Made by a program: the position numbers and the translations under genes
In this document: piece after piece, positions 48,237 to 57,063 of the stretch
Layout of the letters: the number at the start of each line of letters is the position of its first letter
Position numbering within the stretch: the stretch's first letter is position 1
The notes under the pieces: generated by a model
The model's input: the letters and a program-made list of their open reading frames with translations, nothing else
What the model was told of the DNA's origin: nothing
Database searches by the model: none
Source: Treponema ruminis
GTDB lineage: Bacteria; Spirochaetota; Spirochaetia; Treponematales; Treponemataceae
NCBI GenBank assembly: GCA_017161305.1
Contig: CP031518.1
Coordinates: 930,001 to 994,000 of the forward strand
Direction: 5' to 3'
Length of the DNA: 64,000 bases

Positions 48237-50330
48237 ATGAAAATTAATAAAGTTAAGTCCTTGATTACGGTTTTTCTCATTTCTTTGGCAGCCCTTCCTG
48301 CTTTTTCCCAGCAGAGCGGGGCATTAAAAAGCCAGGGGGCTACTGAACGTTCTTCCATCGGTGCCCGCACGGCAGCATCAGGCTTTGCCGAGCAGGAATT
48401 CCGCCGGGGTGTTCAGGCTTATTACCGCGGAGCCTTTAATGACTCAATCCTTCAGTTTGAAAAGGCCCTTTCATATCTCCCTGAAGAAAATGTAATCCTT
48501 GACTGGCTTGGAAAGGCCTATTACCGCTCAGGCGTTGAGGGGGCAGCCCTGGAGCACTGGCAGTATGCGGCTGGCGAGGGCTATGGCGGCCTTCTTTTGC
48601 AGAACCGTATTGAAATCGTCCGTGACAGGCGTCTTCTTGCCGGAGCCGCTCTGGAAAAACCTGTCCGCTATACAGAATCTGGCAGCTATGCAGGCAAAAA
48701 TCCTGATGGCAACTTTGTTTTCAGCCAGCCGGTTTCAGTCCTGCCTAACAATGACGGAACCATGTGGGTTCTTTCTTACGGCTCAAATGAACTTCTCAAA
48801 ATCGACCTCAATGGTCTGGTAATTGACAGAAACGGCGGTTACTTCAACGGATTTGACCGCCCTATGGATTTAATCAGATTGCACAACGGCAACCTTCTTG
48901 TCAGTGAATTCGCCGGTGACAGGCTCAGCCTTTTGGATTCAAAGGGAAGCTTCATCAAATTCATCGGTGAAAAAGGTGCATCTGTGGGTAAAATGGTCGG
49001 TCCCCAGTACATGGCCGAGGATTCAGACGGAAATATCTATGTAAGTGATTTTGGAAATAGCCGTGTTGACGTTTTTGACGCCGAGGGAAATCCTCTTTTC
49101 TTCTTTGGAACAAAGAGCGATGATTTTCCGGGGCTTAAGGGACCAACCGGAATCGCAATTTACGAGAACAATGTTTTTGTAGCTGACTGCCTCACGGGTG
49201 CCGTATACCGCTTTGATGTTTCTGGCAACTATCTTGGTCTTCTCTGCAAGAACAAGACTTTCAAAAAGCCTGAGTCAATGAAGAGATGGGGCCGCTATCT
49301 CGTTACATGTGATAAAAATAAGGTCTACTCAATCGACACTGACACGGGGGCCCTTTTCGAAAACCTTTCTTCGGGCAACGCTCCTTCACGCCTTACCAGC
49401 GCTGTTCCTGACATCAACGGAAACATCCTCGTCACAGACTTCTCTTCAAATGAAGTCTTTGTTATGGCTAAGCTTTCCGAACTTGTCGGCGGCCTTTTCG
49501 TTCAGATTGAGCGCGTTGTTTCTGATTCCTTCCCGAAAATTACGCTTGAAGTCAAGGTTGAGAACCGTTCCCGCCAGAGTCTTGTCGGCCTCAAGGAAAA
49601 TAATTTCTTCGTCACCGAAAATAAGGCTCCTGTAAAGAATTACAAGCTTGAGGGCGCTGCCTACGCAAACGATTATGCTGACATCACTCTTTTGATTGAC
49701 CGCTCTCTTTCATCTTCACGATACGAGGAAAGCATGGAGAACGCCGTCAAGGAGCTGGCTGGCGCAATGAAAAACCGCGGTACCCTCAGAATCGTAAGTG
49801 CAGGCGAAGTTCCTCTGATTGAATATGAAGGTGCTCCTTCTGGCGCTGCAAACTTTAAGCTCAAGAACCTCAAAAATCCTGCTTCTTCAAGAGTTGCCCT
49901 TGATGTGGCTATCCGCATGTGCTCAAATGCATTGATTAACGCTGCCAAAAAAAGCACGATTGTCTACATCGGTGACGGACGGGTTACTCAGGGTGCATTT
50001 GATAAATACGGATTAAGCGATTTGACTGCTTACCTCAACAACAATGCGATTTCTTTCGTCAATCTCCTTCTTTCTCAGGGAGCGGCCGAAGCTGAACTCA
50101 ACTTCATCTGCGACCACACTGAGGGCGGTGCTTACTATGTCTATCGTGACGAGGGCCTGGCTGGCATTGTCGAGGACATCATCAATATTCCTAGCGGTAT
50201 TTACGTTCTTTCTTATGAATCAAGCCTTGCAACTGATTTTGGTCAGAGATACCTGCCGGTTGAGCTTGAGGCCTTCATCATGAACCGAAGCGGCCGCGAC
50301 GAGACTGGCTATTTCGCTCCATTGCAATAA
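48237..50330 (+). CDS. exported TPR/NHL-repeat/VWA-domain protein
   Basis: ATG 48237 (MKINKVKSLITVFLISLAALPAFS) gives a clean signal peptide; a TTG-start frame seven codons longer would spoil it. The 697-residue protein has a TPR pair (about 50-110), an NHL-type beta-propeller (FSQPVSVLPNNDGTMWVL; PQYMAEDSDGNIYVSDFGNSRVDVFD; GPTGIAIYENNVFVADC) and a C-terminal VWA domain with MIDAS DRSLS (ITLLIDRSLSSSRY). It is a periplasmic or surface scaffold of unknown partner. The gene sits in the operon of surE-TPR-NHL-sbcD. MIDAS Asp and Ser residues are intact, so metal binding is likely. Confidence 0.85.
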   Translation: MKINKVKSLITVFLISLAALPAFSQQSGALKSQGATERSSIGARTAASGFAEQEFRRGVQAYYRGAFNDSILQFEKALSYLPEENVILDWLGKAYYRSGVEGAALEHWQYAAGEGYGGLLLQNRIEIVRDRRLLAGAALEKPVRYTESGSYAGKNPDGNFVFSQPVSVLPNNDGTMWVLSYGSNELLKIDLNGLVIDRNGGYFNGFDRPMDLIRLHNGNLLVSEFAGDRLSLLDSKGSFIKFIGEKGASVGKMVGPQYMAEDSDGNIYVSDFGNSRVDVFDAEGNPLFFFGTKSDDFPGLKGPTGIAIYENNVFVADCLTGAVYRFDVSGNYLGLLCKNKTFKKPESMKRWGRYLVTCDKNKVYSIDTDTGALFENLSSGNAPSRLTSAVPDINGNILVTDFSSNEVFVMAKLSELVGGLFVQIERVVSDSFPKITLEVKVENRSRQSLVGLKENNFFVTENKAPVKNYKLEGAAYANDYADITLLIDRSLSSSRYEESMENAVKELAGAMKNRGTLRIVSAGEVPLIEYEGAPSGAANFKLKNLKNPASSRVALDVAIRMCSNALINAAKKSTIVYIGDGRVTQGAFDKYGLSDLTAYLNNNAISFVNLLLSQGAAEAELNFICDHTEGGAYYVYRDEGLAGIVEDIINIPSGIYVLSYESSLATDFGQRYLPVELEAFIMNRSGRDETGYFAPLQ

Positions 50331-50333
50331 TTT

Positions 50334-51620
50334 ATGAAATTCATTCACACTGCTGACTGGCATCTTGGAAATCAGATGCACGAAATTGACAGGCGGGGGG
50401 AGGCTGAGGCTTTCCTTCGCTGGCTCAAAAACCTTATAGCCGAAAAAAATGCCGCCACCCTTGTAATTGCGGGCGATATTTTTGACACTGCAAATCCCAG
50501 TCTTGAGGCAAGGCGGCTTTATTACACCTTCCTTGCTTCTCTTGTCGATTCCTGCTGCAAAAATGTGATTATTATCGGCGGAAATCATGATTCGGCTCCC
50601 ATGCTGGACAGCGCAAGGGAACTGCTTGAAGTGCTCAATATCCGCGTGGTCGGCTCCATTAATAATCTTCTTCCTTCACAGATCTGCTTTGAGCTTAATG
50701 ATTCAGAGGGAAAGGCTTGTGGAATCTGCATGGCCCTTCCTTTTGTTCGCGAAGTGGAGCTTAGAAATCTTCTTTCTGAATCTGAAAAATGTTCTGACGG
50801 GGATTTATATACAAAAGTATATCAAAAAATATATACTTTGGCCTTTGAGGAAGCCGAAAAATTAAGGGCTGGCCGGCCCCTTCCTGTGATTGCGACCGGG
50901 CACCTGTACGCCGCTGATCTGGAAGGACGCCTTTCCAGTAAAAAATCCAGTGAAAAGTGCGATGACGGCATGAAAGTCCTTGATGTTCTGGGCACTCTGG
51001 GAAACGTGCCGGCTTCTGTCTTTCCGCCAGTTGATTATGTAGCCCTGGGTCACATTCATTATTCTTCGATGGTGGCAAAAAATCCTGCAATCCGCTATTC
51101 AGGCTCTCCTTTTGTGATGGGCTTTGACGAAGCCTCTCTGCCTCATCATGTCCTTTGCGTGGATGTCGAAAAAGCTGGGGAAGCAAGCCTTAATGTAGAA
51201 AAAATCGAGACTCCAAAAACTTATCTTTATAGAAGAATTAGCGGAACTTTGGCTGAAATCAAAAAAGAGCTTGAGAAATTCTCAAAAAATTCAAAATCTG
51301 AAAAAGCCGAAGGAAAAAAGCCTATTTATATCGAAGTCTGCTACAAGAGGGAACTCGGCGTAAGCGCTCAGGATTATCTTGCTGATGCAATCAAGGCTCT
51401 TCCTGAAAATGTAAGCGTGGTCAGCTGGAAAATCGCTGATTCTGAGAAAATCCTTTCTTCTTCCCTTGAAAATTTTGAGGCTTCTGAAGTCAAAAATCTC
51501 GACGACAGGGAAATATTTACCCAGCTGATTCTTTCAAAATCAGGACTCTCAGCCGAAAGCGAGGAAGGAAAGGCCGCTATTGAGAAATTCCTTCCTTTAT
51601 TCATGAAGATGGCCGATTAA
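50334..51620 (+). CDS. sbcD: SbcD, exonuclease subunit
   Basis: A 428-residue calcineurin-like nuclease: HTADWHLGNQM (D and H metal ligands), AGDIFDTANPS, IIIGGNHDSA and YVALGHIHYS. With SbcC it opens and trims DNA hairpins and palindromes, a task of note given the many palindromes in this window. The ATG is 3 bp after the preceding stop. Its 3' end overlaps the convergent YkgJ-type gene by 4 bp, and sbcC follows beyond. Confidence 0.95.
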   Translation: MKFIHTADWHLGNQMHEIDRRGEAEAFLRWLKNLIAEKNAATLVIAGDIFDTANPSLEARRLYYTFLASLVDSCCKNVIIIGGNHDSAPMLDSARELLEVLNIRVVGSINNLLPSQICFELNDSEGKACGICMALPFVREVELRNLLSESEKCSDGDLYTKVYQKIYTLAFEEAEKLRAGRPLPVIATGHLYAADLEGRLSSKKSSEKCDDGMKVLDVLGTLGNVPASVFPPVDYVALGHIHYSSMVAKNPAIRYSGSPFVMGFDEASLPHHVLCVDVEKAGEASLNVEKIETPKTYLYRRISGTLAEIKKELEKFSKNSKSEKAEGKKPIYIEVCYKRELGVSAQDYLADAIKALPENVSVVSWKIADSEKILSSSLENFEASEVKNLDDREIFTQLILSKSGLSAESEEGKAAIEKFLPLFMKMAD

Positions 51621-52297
51621 GCTGCAGCCGGGGATGGCGTTCCGTTTGGATTGTCGTTTCCGTTGTCGTTCATGTCAATCAGCCACAAAAGCCTTTGAAT
51701 CATCTGGGGCAAAATCTCGTGAATCAAAAATGTCTCGCCGTTTGATGAAGAGCTTGCGTCTCCGGTCATGTCGCTCATCAATGGCGGAACAGCTCCGATT
51801 ACAATCTCGGTTTCAGACTCAGAATACTGCCTTTTTTGAAGGGGCGGATTGTGCTTTAAAAGATAATCTTCCGGGTAAAATTTGCAGGGCCGCCAGACTT
51901 TTTCGCCAGTGCGTGAGCGGAAGCTTGATGCGCCAAAAAGCCTGCATATAAAAGGCCTGCCTCCGTAAATCGAGCAGTGAAAGGGGGAGTCGCTTTTAAA
52001 AAGGCGGCAGGTTCCGTCTTCGTGTGAGAAGGGAAATTCTCCTTCTGCGATTTTTCTTGCTGTAAATTCCTGATTTTCCAAAAGCCAGGCTGCCATGTAA
52101 AGGGCTTCACCTTCGAGAATGTCCGGTTCAAAACCGTGGCAGCATGAGCCGCAGCCTGAGGGGCAGTTAAAATTACTTTTTTTGTACCAGTCGCCTTGTT
52201 CGGCTTCAATTCGTTCGTAGGAGCTTTCGATGCTCAAAAGTGTGCTGTAAACAGAAGTTCCCTCAAGTTTTTTCAAAATATTGGGGATTTGTGTCAT
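51617..52297 (-). CDS. YkgJ-family cysteine-cluster protein
   Basis: A 226-residue protein with a cysteine cluster of the CxxCxxCC type (FNCPSGCGSCCHGFEPDILEGEAL), followed by the CRLF (DGTCRLF), CSIYGGRPFICRLFG segments. These Cys are presumed metal or iron-sulfur ligands (UPF0153/YkgJ group, function unknown). It lies opposite to and between sbcD and sbcC, interrupting the usual sbcDC order. Confidence 0.85.
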   Translation of the reverse strand: MTQIPNILKKLEGTSVYSTLLSIESSYERIEAEQGDWYKKSNFNCPSGCGSCCHGFEPDILEGEALYMAAWLLENQEFTARKIAEGEFPFSHEDGTCRLFKSDSPFHCSIYGGRPFICRLFGASSFRSRTGEKVWRPCKFYPEDYLLKHNPPLQKRQYSESETEIVIGAVPPLMSDMTGDASSSSNGETFLIHEILPQMIQRLLWLIDMNDNGNDNPNGTPSPAAA

Positions 52298-52379
52298 GAT
52301 GGAAAAGAATAGCTTATGCGGGGGGATTTTTTCAAGATATTTACGAAAATTTTAAGTGTTTTTTCCAGGGATTTTTTGC

Positions 52380-52385
52380 TATAAT
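52380..52385 (+). promoter_or_regulatory. sbcC -10 box six nucleotides before ATG
   Basis: A perfect TATAAT ends 6 nt before the sbcC ATG, with a T-rich region and no clear -35. The transcript would begin at or next to the start codon. Confidence 0.6.
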
Positions 52386-52391
52386 TTTCCC

Positions 52392-55214
52392 ATGCGGATC
52401 ACAAAACTTGAATTTGAAAACCTCAATTCTTTAAAAGGAAAATGGTCAATTGATTTTACACACCCGGATTATGCGAAAAACCACGACATTTTTGTGATTC
52501 ACGGACCTACAGGCAGCGGAAAAACCACCCTGCTTGATGCTATTACCCTTGCCCTTTACGGACGAACGCCCCGCCTGGAAGCAATCAACAACGGCGAGGG
52601 CGGAAACGAAATCATGACCCGGGGAACAGGCTTCTGCCGGGCCAGCGTGACTTATTCCTGCAAAAAGGGGCTTTTTCTTTCTGAATTTGAGCAGAGGCGG
52701 GCAGGCGGAAAAGCTCAGGGAAATTTACAGAAGACTTCTTTTAAAATCACGAAAATTGACGGTGAAAAATCTGATTTGGGCGAACTTTTTTCCTCACAGG
52801 AAGAAGTCGTTGCTTCCGGAAGCGGCGGAATAAATTTTGAAAAAGAGACTCAGAAAATAATCCAGCTTGATTACAAGCAGTTCTGCCGCTCAATCATGCT
52901 TGCCCAGGGCGAGTTCAGTGCTTTTTTGGAAAGCAATGCCAGGGAGAGGGCAGAAATCCTTGAAAAACTGACCGGAACTGAACGCTACCGGGCAATCGGC
53001 AAGAAAATTGCGGAAAAATTCAGTGAAATCAAAAAGAATTTCCAGTTTGCAAAGAGTCAGAAGGAAGAAATCGAAAGCCTGATTCTGAGCGGAGAAGATG
53101 AAAAAAAGGCGGCGGAATCAGAAGTTCAGATTGAAAAGTCCCTTTCAGAAAGCGAAAAAAATCTTTCCAGACTGGAAAAGGAGCTTTCATTTTTTGAGGA
53201 AATAGAAAAACTCAAAAAAGAGGGCGAAAATATTTCCTCGGGGCTCACGGAATCTGATAAAAAACTTTCTCTGGCTCAGGAAAATGCGGCAAGTTTAAAA
53301 GATGAGCTTGAAGGCCAGCAGAAGGATTTTGAAAATCAGCAGATATTATGGAAGAAAGTCCGTGAGCTGGACGTAAAAATCACTTCCGCGCAAAAAACTT
53401 TCACTGAATCAGAAAATCGAAAGAATTCGGCTTCAAACGCCCTTTCTGAAAGCGAGAAAAAAATTGCTTTCCTTGAAGAAAAAATCTCCGGCCTTGAAAA
53501 ATCCCTTTCTGAAGTCGAAAAATATCTTTCTGAGAACGAAAATGATGCGAAAATCTCCGAGGCGGCGGCAAAAATCGCAGCCCTAAAGAATTCATTTAAT
53601 CAGGCAAAAGATTCGGCTGCATCTTTCCAAAGGCAAAAAACTTTCCTCGAAGAAGAACTTTCAAAAGTCAGCCTGCAAAAAGAGGAAGGAGCCCTTGAGC
53701 TTGAAAAAATAGACGAAACGATAAAATCTTTTGTCGCTTCCGATGCCCTTTTTATCGCCAAAATCCTTCAAACTCAGCTCAAAGATGGAAATCCCTGTCC
53801 TGTCTGCGGAAGCCTTTATCATTCAGGGGAAAATTGCGATGGGGGTGAAAATCCTGCTGAGACCCAGGAAATACTCGGCTCTGAAAAGGCACTTCAAATC
53901 GCCCGTGAAAGCTCGAATCTCACCAAAAAGCGTGAGGAAATCAGCTCAAAAATCAATGCGCTTGGCGAAAAAATCACTTCCCTTGAAGCTGAAATCAAAA
54001 ATGCCGGAGAAAATCATTCTTCTCAAAAAGAAAACTGTCAGAAAATCCTTGATGAAATAAATGAAACCCTTTCAATCTGGCAGAAAATCGCCACCGAAGA
54101 GAATTTTGAGTCAGTCCTTGCAGAGCTAAGGCTTCGCTTTCAGGCCTGGAATCAAAAGACCGAGCAGCAAAAAAACTTCAACACCGAAAAATCAGCCAGA
54201 ATCGCAGAAAAAAATGCCGTTCAGGAAAATCTTGCTTCTCAAAAAGAAAATCTTGAAAAGGCGGCTGCTGAATTCGAGGGAGAGAAAAACCTTCTTCAAA
54301 AACTTTTGGATGAGAGGACAGCACTTTTCGGCTCGAAAAATGTCGACCAGGAAGAAAGTCAGAAGAATCAGAAAATCCTGGCCCTGAGAAAGAACTTTGA
54401 AAGGGCGGAGAAGGATCAGAATGAGGCGAAGGAAGAAAAGGCTGCCCTTCTTGCAAAAAAATCCCAGCTTGAGCAACTCCTTTCAGAAAAAGAGGCGGAA
54501 CTTGCTAATCTTCTTGAAAAATCTGATTCAAAAAATCTTATTAATAAGGAAGAAATCCTCGCAAAAAGAAATGAGCTTCTCCTTGAGAAAAAAGATTTGA
54601 ATGAAAAACTGATTGACCTCAAGACAAGACTTCAGGCCAACGAACAGAACAAGGAGAGGGCAAAGAAAATCCTTGCTGACTGCCAAAAACTTCAGGAGGA
54701 GTACGGAACCTGGGAGCAGATGAATAAGTGGGCCGGAACCCGCGAGGGAGCGGATTTGTCGGTATTTGTTCAGAGCCTTGCCTTCAATTCACTTCTTGCC
54801 CTTGCAAACAAAAATCTTTTCGGAATCACAAAAAGGTACCGTGTCCTGCAGAAAGAGGCAGCCTCGCTTGAATTTGAGATTCAGGATATTTATTTTGAAA
54901 AGCCCCGTTCGGTCTCAAATTTAAGCGGTGGTGAGAAATTTTTGGTCAGTCTTTCCTTTGCGCTTGCAATTTCTGAATTTGCCAGCCGGAACGTTCGCGT
55001 GGATTCGCTTTTCCTTGATGAAGGATTCGGAACTTTGAGCGGCGAGCTTTTGACTGAGGCAATCAACGCCCTTAAAAATCTTCAGAAGCAGGGAAAAATG
55101 CTTGGAATCATCACTCATGTTCAGGACGTGATTAACGAAATCGAGCAGAAAATAGAAGTTAAGCCTTTAGCTCTCGGCCACAGCGTGCTGATTGGAAGCG
55201 GAATAAAATCTTAA
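52392..55214 (+). CDS. sbcC: SbcC, exonuclease ATPase (SMC-like)
   Basis: ATG 52392 (MRITKLEFENLNSLKGKW) is the family N-terminus; a 12-codon longer frame runs through the promoter. The 940-residue protein has Walker A GPTGSGKTTLLDAI, two long coiled coils flanking a zinc hook with CPVC (about residue 468), and the C-terminal signature VSNLSGGEKFLVSLSFAL with Walker B SLFLDEGFGTL. It joins SbcD in hairpin and double-strand-end processing. No Shine-Dalgarno precedes it, in line with leaderless transcription. Confidence 0.96.
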   Translation: MRITKLEFENLNSLKGKWSIDFTHPDYAKNHDIFVIHGPTGSGKTTLLDAITLALYGRTPRLEAINNGEGGNEIMTRGTGFCRASVTYSCKKGLFLSEFEQRRAGGKAQGNLQKTSFKITKIDGEKSDLGELFSSQEEVVASGSGGINFEKETQKIIQLDYKQFCRSIMLAQGEFSAFLESNARERAEILEKLTGTERYRAIGKKIAEKFSEIKKNFQFAKSQKEEIESLILSGEDEKKAAESEVQIEKSLSESEKNLSRLEKELSFFEEIEKLKKEGENISSGLTESDKKLSLAQENAASLKDELEGQQKDFENQQILWKKVRELDVKITSAQKTFTESENRKNSASNALSESEKKIAFLEEKISGLEKSLSEVEKYLSENENDAKISEAAAKIAALKNSFNQAKDSAASFQRQKTFLEEELSKVSLQKEEGALELEKIDETIKSFVASDALFIAKILQTQLKDGNPCPVCGSLYHSGENCDGGENPAETQEILGSEKALQIARESSNLTKKREEISSKINALGEKITSLEAEIKNAGENHSSQKENCQKILDEINETLSIWQKIATEENFESVLAELRLRFQAWNQKTEQQKNFNTEKSARIAEKNAVQENLASQKENLEKAAAEFEGEKNLLQKLLDERTALFGSKNVDQEESQKNQKILALRKNFERAEKDQNEAKEEKAALLAKKSQLEQLLSEKEAELANLLEKSDSKNLINKEEILAKRNELLLEKKDLNEKLIDLKTRLQANEQNKERAKKILADCQKLQEEYGTWEQMNKWAGTREGADLSVFVQSLAFNSLLALANKNLFGITKRYRVLQKEAASLEFEIQDIYFEKPRSVSNLSGGEKFLVSLSFALAISEFASRNVRVDSLFLDEGFGTLSGELLTEAINALKNLQKQGKMLGIITHVQDVINEIEQKIEVKPLALGHSVLIGSGIKS

Positions 55215-55231
55215 AAAAATATTAATTTAAA

Positions 55232-55261
55232 TTGAAAAAGAATTGAAAACCGTGCTATAAT
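55232..55261 (+). promoter_or_regulatory. promoter of the HATPase-symporter gene
   Basis: TTGAAA (55232-55237), 18 bp, TATAAT (55256-55261), then 7 nt to the ATG at 55269. No Shine-Dalgarno fits in the transcript. Confidence 0.75.
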
Positions 55262-55268
55262 CTATTTC

Positions 55269-57023
55269 ATGGAAGATTTACTTGATTCTCTTTTTTCGGA
55301 CTTAACTGCTACTGGCTCTCAGATTTTGAATTTCGGAATTACCTGGGCTGTTATTATCCTTGCATTTATTGCATTCGGTTTTTTGCTTTGGCACATAAGG
55401 TGCCTTCGTGATGACTGTGAGTTCACGCTGACGCGGGAAAGCATCAGTGAGCAGTGTGAAAAAATCCGCACCCTGCTTACTTCAATGAAGGCAAATAAGC
55501 GTGAAGTTACTTATGCGCTTCTCCTTATTGAAGAAATTGTAGTCCGTCTGCATGAAAATGCCGGGCAGGCTGTCAGTCTCCGTGTAAGGCACTTTTTCGG
55601 TGATGTAAGCATTTCACTTTCTGCACGCGGAGAAGCCTACAATCCTTTTGAATCTGTAGAAAGCTGGAATACAGAAAGTGAAGATTACCTCCGCGACCTT
55701 ATTTTCCGTGCCCACAAACTAAATTTGGGCTACAGCCGCAGAAACGGCCGGAATGTTGTTCTTGTCCGTGTTCATCGTGCAACTTCTCATTCTATGTACA
55801 TAACCTTTACCGCAATGCTGATTGGTATTGCCTGTGGATTTGGAATGAAATTTTTGCCAGCCGGAGTCGCATCTTTTATTGCTGGCGGCGTGCTTTCTAC
55901 AGTGCAGAGTCTCTTTTTGAATGCTATTTCACTTTTGCTTGCACCGCTTGTGTTCTTCTCGCTTTCATCCGGTCTTTCAAAATTGTCTGGTGGAAGTGAA
56001 ATCGGGCGAATCGGCGGTAAGGTACTTGCTTCTTACCTTGTGACAACGGTGATTTCAATTTTAATAGGTTTTGGAATTTCATTTTTATTTTTCAGCGGCT
56101 CAGTTCCGTCTTTGCCTGAAAATCTTGCCGCACTGCCGGAAGGTATGCAGCAGTCAGCTGATGTTTCGGTCAGTTCGCTTTTGCTTGGTATTATTCCTCG
56201 CAATATGCTTTCCCCGATACTCGAAGGCAATATGCTTCAGGTTATCTTTATTGCCGTACTCACAGGTCTTGCTCTTTCGGCTCTTGGTGATAAAACTGCG
56301 GCTCTTAGAAGCATCTTTGACGAAGCAAATTCTTTGATGCTCAAAATGATGGAAATGATTATTTCCTTTATGCCGACGGTTGCTTTTGCCGCAATGGCAC
56401 TTCTTGTCTTCTCATATGATTTGGCAACGCTTGCTGTCCTTGCAAAATATCTGATTTTAATCATTATCGGCGGAATAGCTCTGCTTCTGCTTTACTCTGC
56501 GATTATCATTATTTTCGGCCGGATTTCTCCTCTTGCCTATATCCGAAAGGCGTGTGTTTACATGCTTACACCTTTTATGATACCGAGTTCCAGTGCATGT
56601 ATTCCTCTGACTATTGACTTCTGTAAGAAAAAACTTGGTGTGTCTAATAAGATTGCTTCATTTTCCATTCCATTGGGAGCCAGCATAAACATGAACGGTA
56701 TAGCGATGAGCGTAATTCTTACGGTTATACTGCTTGCGCGTATGTGTGGCATTGAGCTTGATTTTGGTACTTGCGTTAAAATTGGAGTGCTGACACTCTT
56801 GCTTGCGATTGGAGCGCCTGGTGTTCCTAATTCAGGACTTGTAGTTGTTGCAACATTGCTTGTTGCAGGCGGTATTCCTGTTGGTGCCCTTGGTTTTGTT
56901 GTTGGAATTTGGAATATCGTTGACCGTTTACAGACATCATTAAATGTAAACGGAGACATTGCTACATGTGTTGTTGTTGCAAAGAGTGAAAACGAGCTGG
57001 ATGAATCTTTATATTCAGAATAA
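55269..57023 (+). CDS. dicarboxylate/amino-acid:cation symporter fused to an N-terminal HATPase-like (anti-sigma kinase fold) domain
   Basis: A 584-residue protein in three parts: one N-terminal membrane helix (about 18-43); a soluble domain (about 50-175) resembling RsbW-type HATPase_c_2 (REVTYALLLIEEIVVRLHE; ARGEAYNPFE; NLGYSRRNGRNVVLVRVHR); and a full DAACS/SDF transporter with SSSACIPLT (HP1), NMNGIAMSV (TM7) and GAPGVPNSGLV (HP2). The N-box Asn appears replaced (EEIVVRL against EEALTNA), so ATP binding may be lost and the domain may only dock proteins. The next gene, 40 bp on, is a STAS-kinase fusion, the class of protein that binds RsbW-like domains. Likely a regulated dicarboxylate or amino-acid importer in the inner membrane. 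Confidence 0.85.
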   Translation: MEDLLDSLFSDLTATGSQILNFGITWAVIILAFIAFGFLLWHIRCLRDDCEFTLTRESISEQCEKIRTLLTSMKANKREVTYALLLIEEIVVRLHENAGQAVSLRVRHFFGDVSISLSARGEAYNPFESVESWNTESEDYLRDLIFRAHKLNLGYSRRNGRNVVLVRVHRATSHSMYITFTAMLIGIACGFGMKFLPAGVASFIAGGVLSTVQSLFLNAISLLLAPLVFFSLSSGLSKLSGGSEIGRIGGKVLASYLVTTVISILIGFGISFLFFSGSVPSLPENLAALPEGMQQSADVSVSSLLLGIIPRNMLSPILEGNMLQVIFIAVLTGLALSALGDKTAALRSIFDEANSLMLKMMEMIISFMPTVAFAAMALLVFSYDLATLAVLAKYLILIIIGGIALLLLYSAIIIIFGRISPLAYIRKACVYMLTPFMIPSSSACIPLTIDFCKKKLGVSNKIASFSIPLGASINMNGIAMSVILTVILLARMCGIELDFGTCVKIGVLTLLLAIGAPGVPNSGLVVVATLLVAGGIPVGALGFVVGIWNIVDRLQTSLNVNGDIATCVVVAKSENELDESLYSE

Positions 57024-57063
57024 TTGCAAAAGTTTTAGGTAAAAATTGAGAGAAGGGGGCTTT

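Noticed and set aside
53401..54622. Several minus-strand frames within sbcC
   Set aside because: Caused by the Lys/Glu-rich coiled coil read backwards (Phe/Leu/Ser-rich).
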